A DNA stretch of 7,418 nt from CALBPI01 sp039187375 (lineage in GTDB: Bacteria > Pseudomonadota > Gammaproteobacteria > Steroidobacterales > Woeseiaceae), in NCBI GenBank assembly GCA_039187375.1, contig JBCCZN010000142.1:1-7418 (forward strand). The letters run 5' to 3'. Position numbers and translations under genes: made by a program. Below, in pieces: positions 6,587 through 7,418 of this stretch (position 1 is the stretch's first letter; every line of letters begins with the position of its first letter). Below the pieces are notes generated by a model. It searched no databases. It worked only from the letters and a program-made list of their open reading frames with translations, and was not told the DNA's origin.

Positions 6587-7363
6587 CGGTGACCGCGTCG
6601 CCATGCGGACCAGTCGGCGGTTGAGCCAGCGCGGCATCATCCTCATACCCGTGGTCAGCACTTTGTAAGTGGCGCCGGGAACCTGAATCGGATCACCTGC
6701 CATGCAAGATCGGTAGCCATCGGCAGCGACCTTTTCGGGCGTCAGCACCGCCGCGGCCGGGACTGAGCCGGTACCCTCTTTGACCGGGCCGCGATACATC
6801 GCGGTGTCGGTCACACCAGGGCACAGCGCAGTCACCGTGACGTTTTTGCTGCCCATTTCGGCGAACAACGCTTCACTCAGCGACAGTACATAGGCTTTGG
6901 TTGCGGCGTAAACGGCCATCGACCCCATCGGTTGAAATGCTGCGATGGAGGCGACATTAAGAACTCGGCCGCGACCACGGCTGACCATATCCGCGCCAAA
7001 CGCGTGGCACAGGCGCGTTAAGGCAACAATATTCAGCGTCAGCATTGACTCGATGTCATCACCATCCATGCGTACAAACCAACCCGACGATAGGACGCCC
7101 GCATTGTTGACCAGAATCGATACTTGCTTGTCGCCGAGCGCTGTTCGCAGCTGCTCGACCGCATCAGGCTGCGTAACGTCAAGGGCCACCACCTGTGCTT
7201 CAACACCGTGCGCGGATCGCACATGCTCGGCGAGCTCCTCCATCGGTTCCGCGCGGCGTGCCGCCAGCACCAGATCATGCCCATGCGCCGCGAACTCTCT
7301 GGCGAGTGCCTCGCCGATGCCCGCGGATGCTCCGGTAATCAATACGGTTTCTTTCATGGCCAT
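6575..7363 (-). CDS. Classical short-chain dehydrogenase/reductase (SDR)
   Basis: NAD(P)-dependent oxidoreductase with a Rossmann fold, expected to interconvert an alcohol and a ketone or aldehyde in the cytoplasm. The 262-residue length is normal for classical SDRs. Motifs: cofactor loop TGASAGIG (10-17), LAARR (33-37) whose arginines after the second strand favour NADP(H), Asp62 in ALDV, NNAG (86-89), the active-site Asn111, Ser139 in NVASI, and YAATK with Tyr152 and Lys156, then CPGVTDT (181-187). The overall look is that of the broad DltE/YqjQ-like group (COG0300), whose substrates are rarely known. The C-terminal third is basic (NRRLVRMATRSPKKK), with three final lysines encoded by the terminator T-tract on the other strand. 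AGGAAG eight bases upstream favours the first ATG (7363) over the second (7357). It is convergent with the DoxX-like gene, so not in an operon with it. Confidence 0.93.
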   Translation of the reverse strand: MAMKETVLITGASAGIGEALAREFAAHGHDLVLAARRAEPMEELAEHVRSAHGVEAQVVALDVTQPDAVEQLRTALGDKQVSILVNNAGVLSSGWFVRMDGDDIESMLTLNIVALTRLCHAFGADMVSRGRGRVLNVASIAAFQPMGSMAVYAATKAYVLSLSEALFAEMGSKNVTVTALCPGVTDTAMYRGPVKEGTGSVPAAAVLTPEKVAADGYRSCMAGDPIQVPGATYKVLTTGMRMMPRWLNRRLVRMATRSPKKK

Positions 7364-7371
7364 GGTTCGCT

Positions 7372-7377
7372 CTTCCT
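7372..7377 (-). promoter_or_regulatory. Ribosome binding site of the SDR gene
   Basis: AGGAAG on the minus strand lies eight bases before the ATG at 7363 and fourteen before the alternative ATG at 7357, which supports the longer form beginning Met-Ala-Met-Lys. The rest of the sequence to 7418 shows no convincing minus-strand promoter; one may lie outside the window. Confidence 0.65.
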
Positions 7378-7418
7378 GTTTGGCTTATGGGTTCAACGGT
7401 ACGCTACACTGCCTGTCC

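Noticed and set aside
7380..7410. Rightward promoter (TTGGCT and TACACT) for a divergent gene beyond the window
   Set aside because: The two hexamers are 19 bp apart and match the consensus poorly; no gene is visible to the right to support it.

Overview
The window looks like part of a bacterial chromosome, most likely from a gammaproteobacterium (possibly marine). The inference rests on gene content: a lipoprotein-type prolyl oligopeptidase, a DoxX-like small membrane protein and a DUF374-type acyltransferase. It also rests on the moderately GC-rich, tightly packed layout. Nothing in the window fixes the taxon. There are no rRNA or tRNA genes, CRISPR arrays, insertion sequences or phage genes.

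Left part (1-3778): a divergent pair of transcription units. A DUF374-type lysophospholipid acyltransferase reads leftwards from a GTG at 453. It loses its conserved C-terminal half near the window edge, so it is broken, truncated or misassembled. Reading rightwards, 56 bp away, is a two-gene operon: a soluble cytochrome P450 (510-1820) whose stop overlaps, as ATGA, the start of a didomain fatty-acyl-AMP ligase plus acyl carrier protein (1817-3778). The coupled pair suggests that the ligase activates a fatty or other carboxylic acid, loads it on its own carrier domain, and the P450 oxidises the tethered chain. The adjacent acyltransferase, if functional, could then move an acyl group onto a lipid. 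This is the most interesting part of the window, but the product is unknown.

Middle part (3779-6561): a strong-looking extended -10 promoter lies in the 51-bp gap and drives a secreted, lipid-anchored S9A prolyl oligopeptidase (3830-6013). It has a complete Ser-Asp-His triad and the proline-pocket Trp. A gap with two small hairpins follows, then a DoxX-like four-helix membrane protein (6100-6561).

Right part (6560-7418): a compact rho-independent terminator sits between the convergent stop codons of the DoxX-like gene and a leftward classical short-chain dehydrogenase/reductase (6575-7363). Its T-tract is also the Lys-Lys-Lys C-terminus of the dehydrogenase. The last 55 bases hold only the ribosome binding site and upstream region of the dehydrogenase. 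No intergenic stretch exceeds 100 bases.
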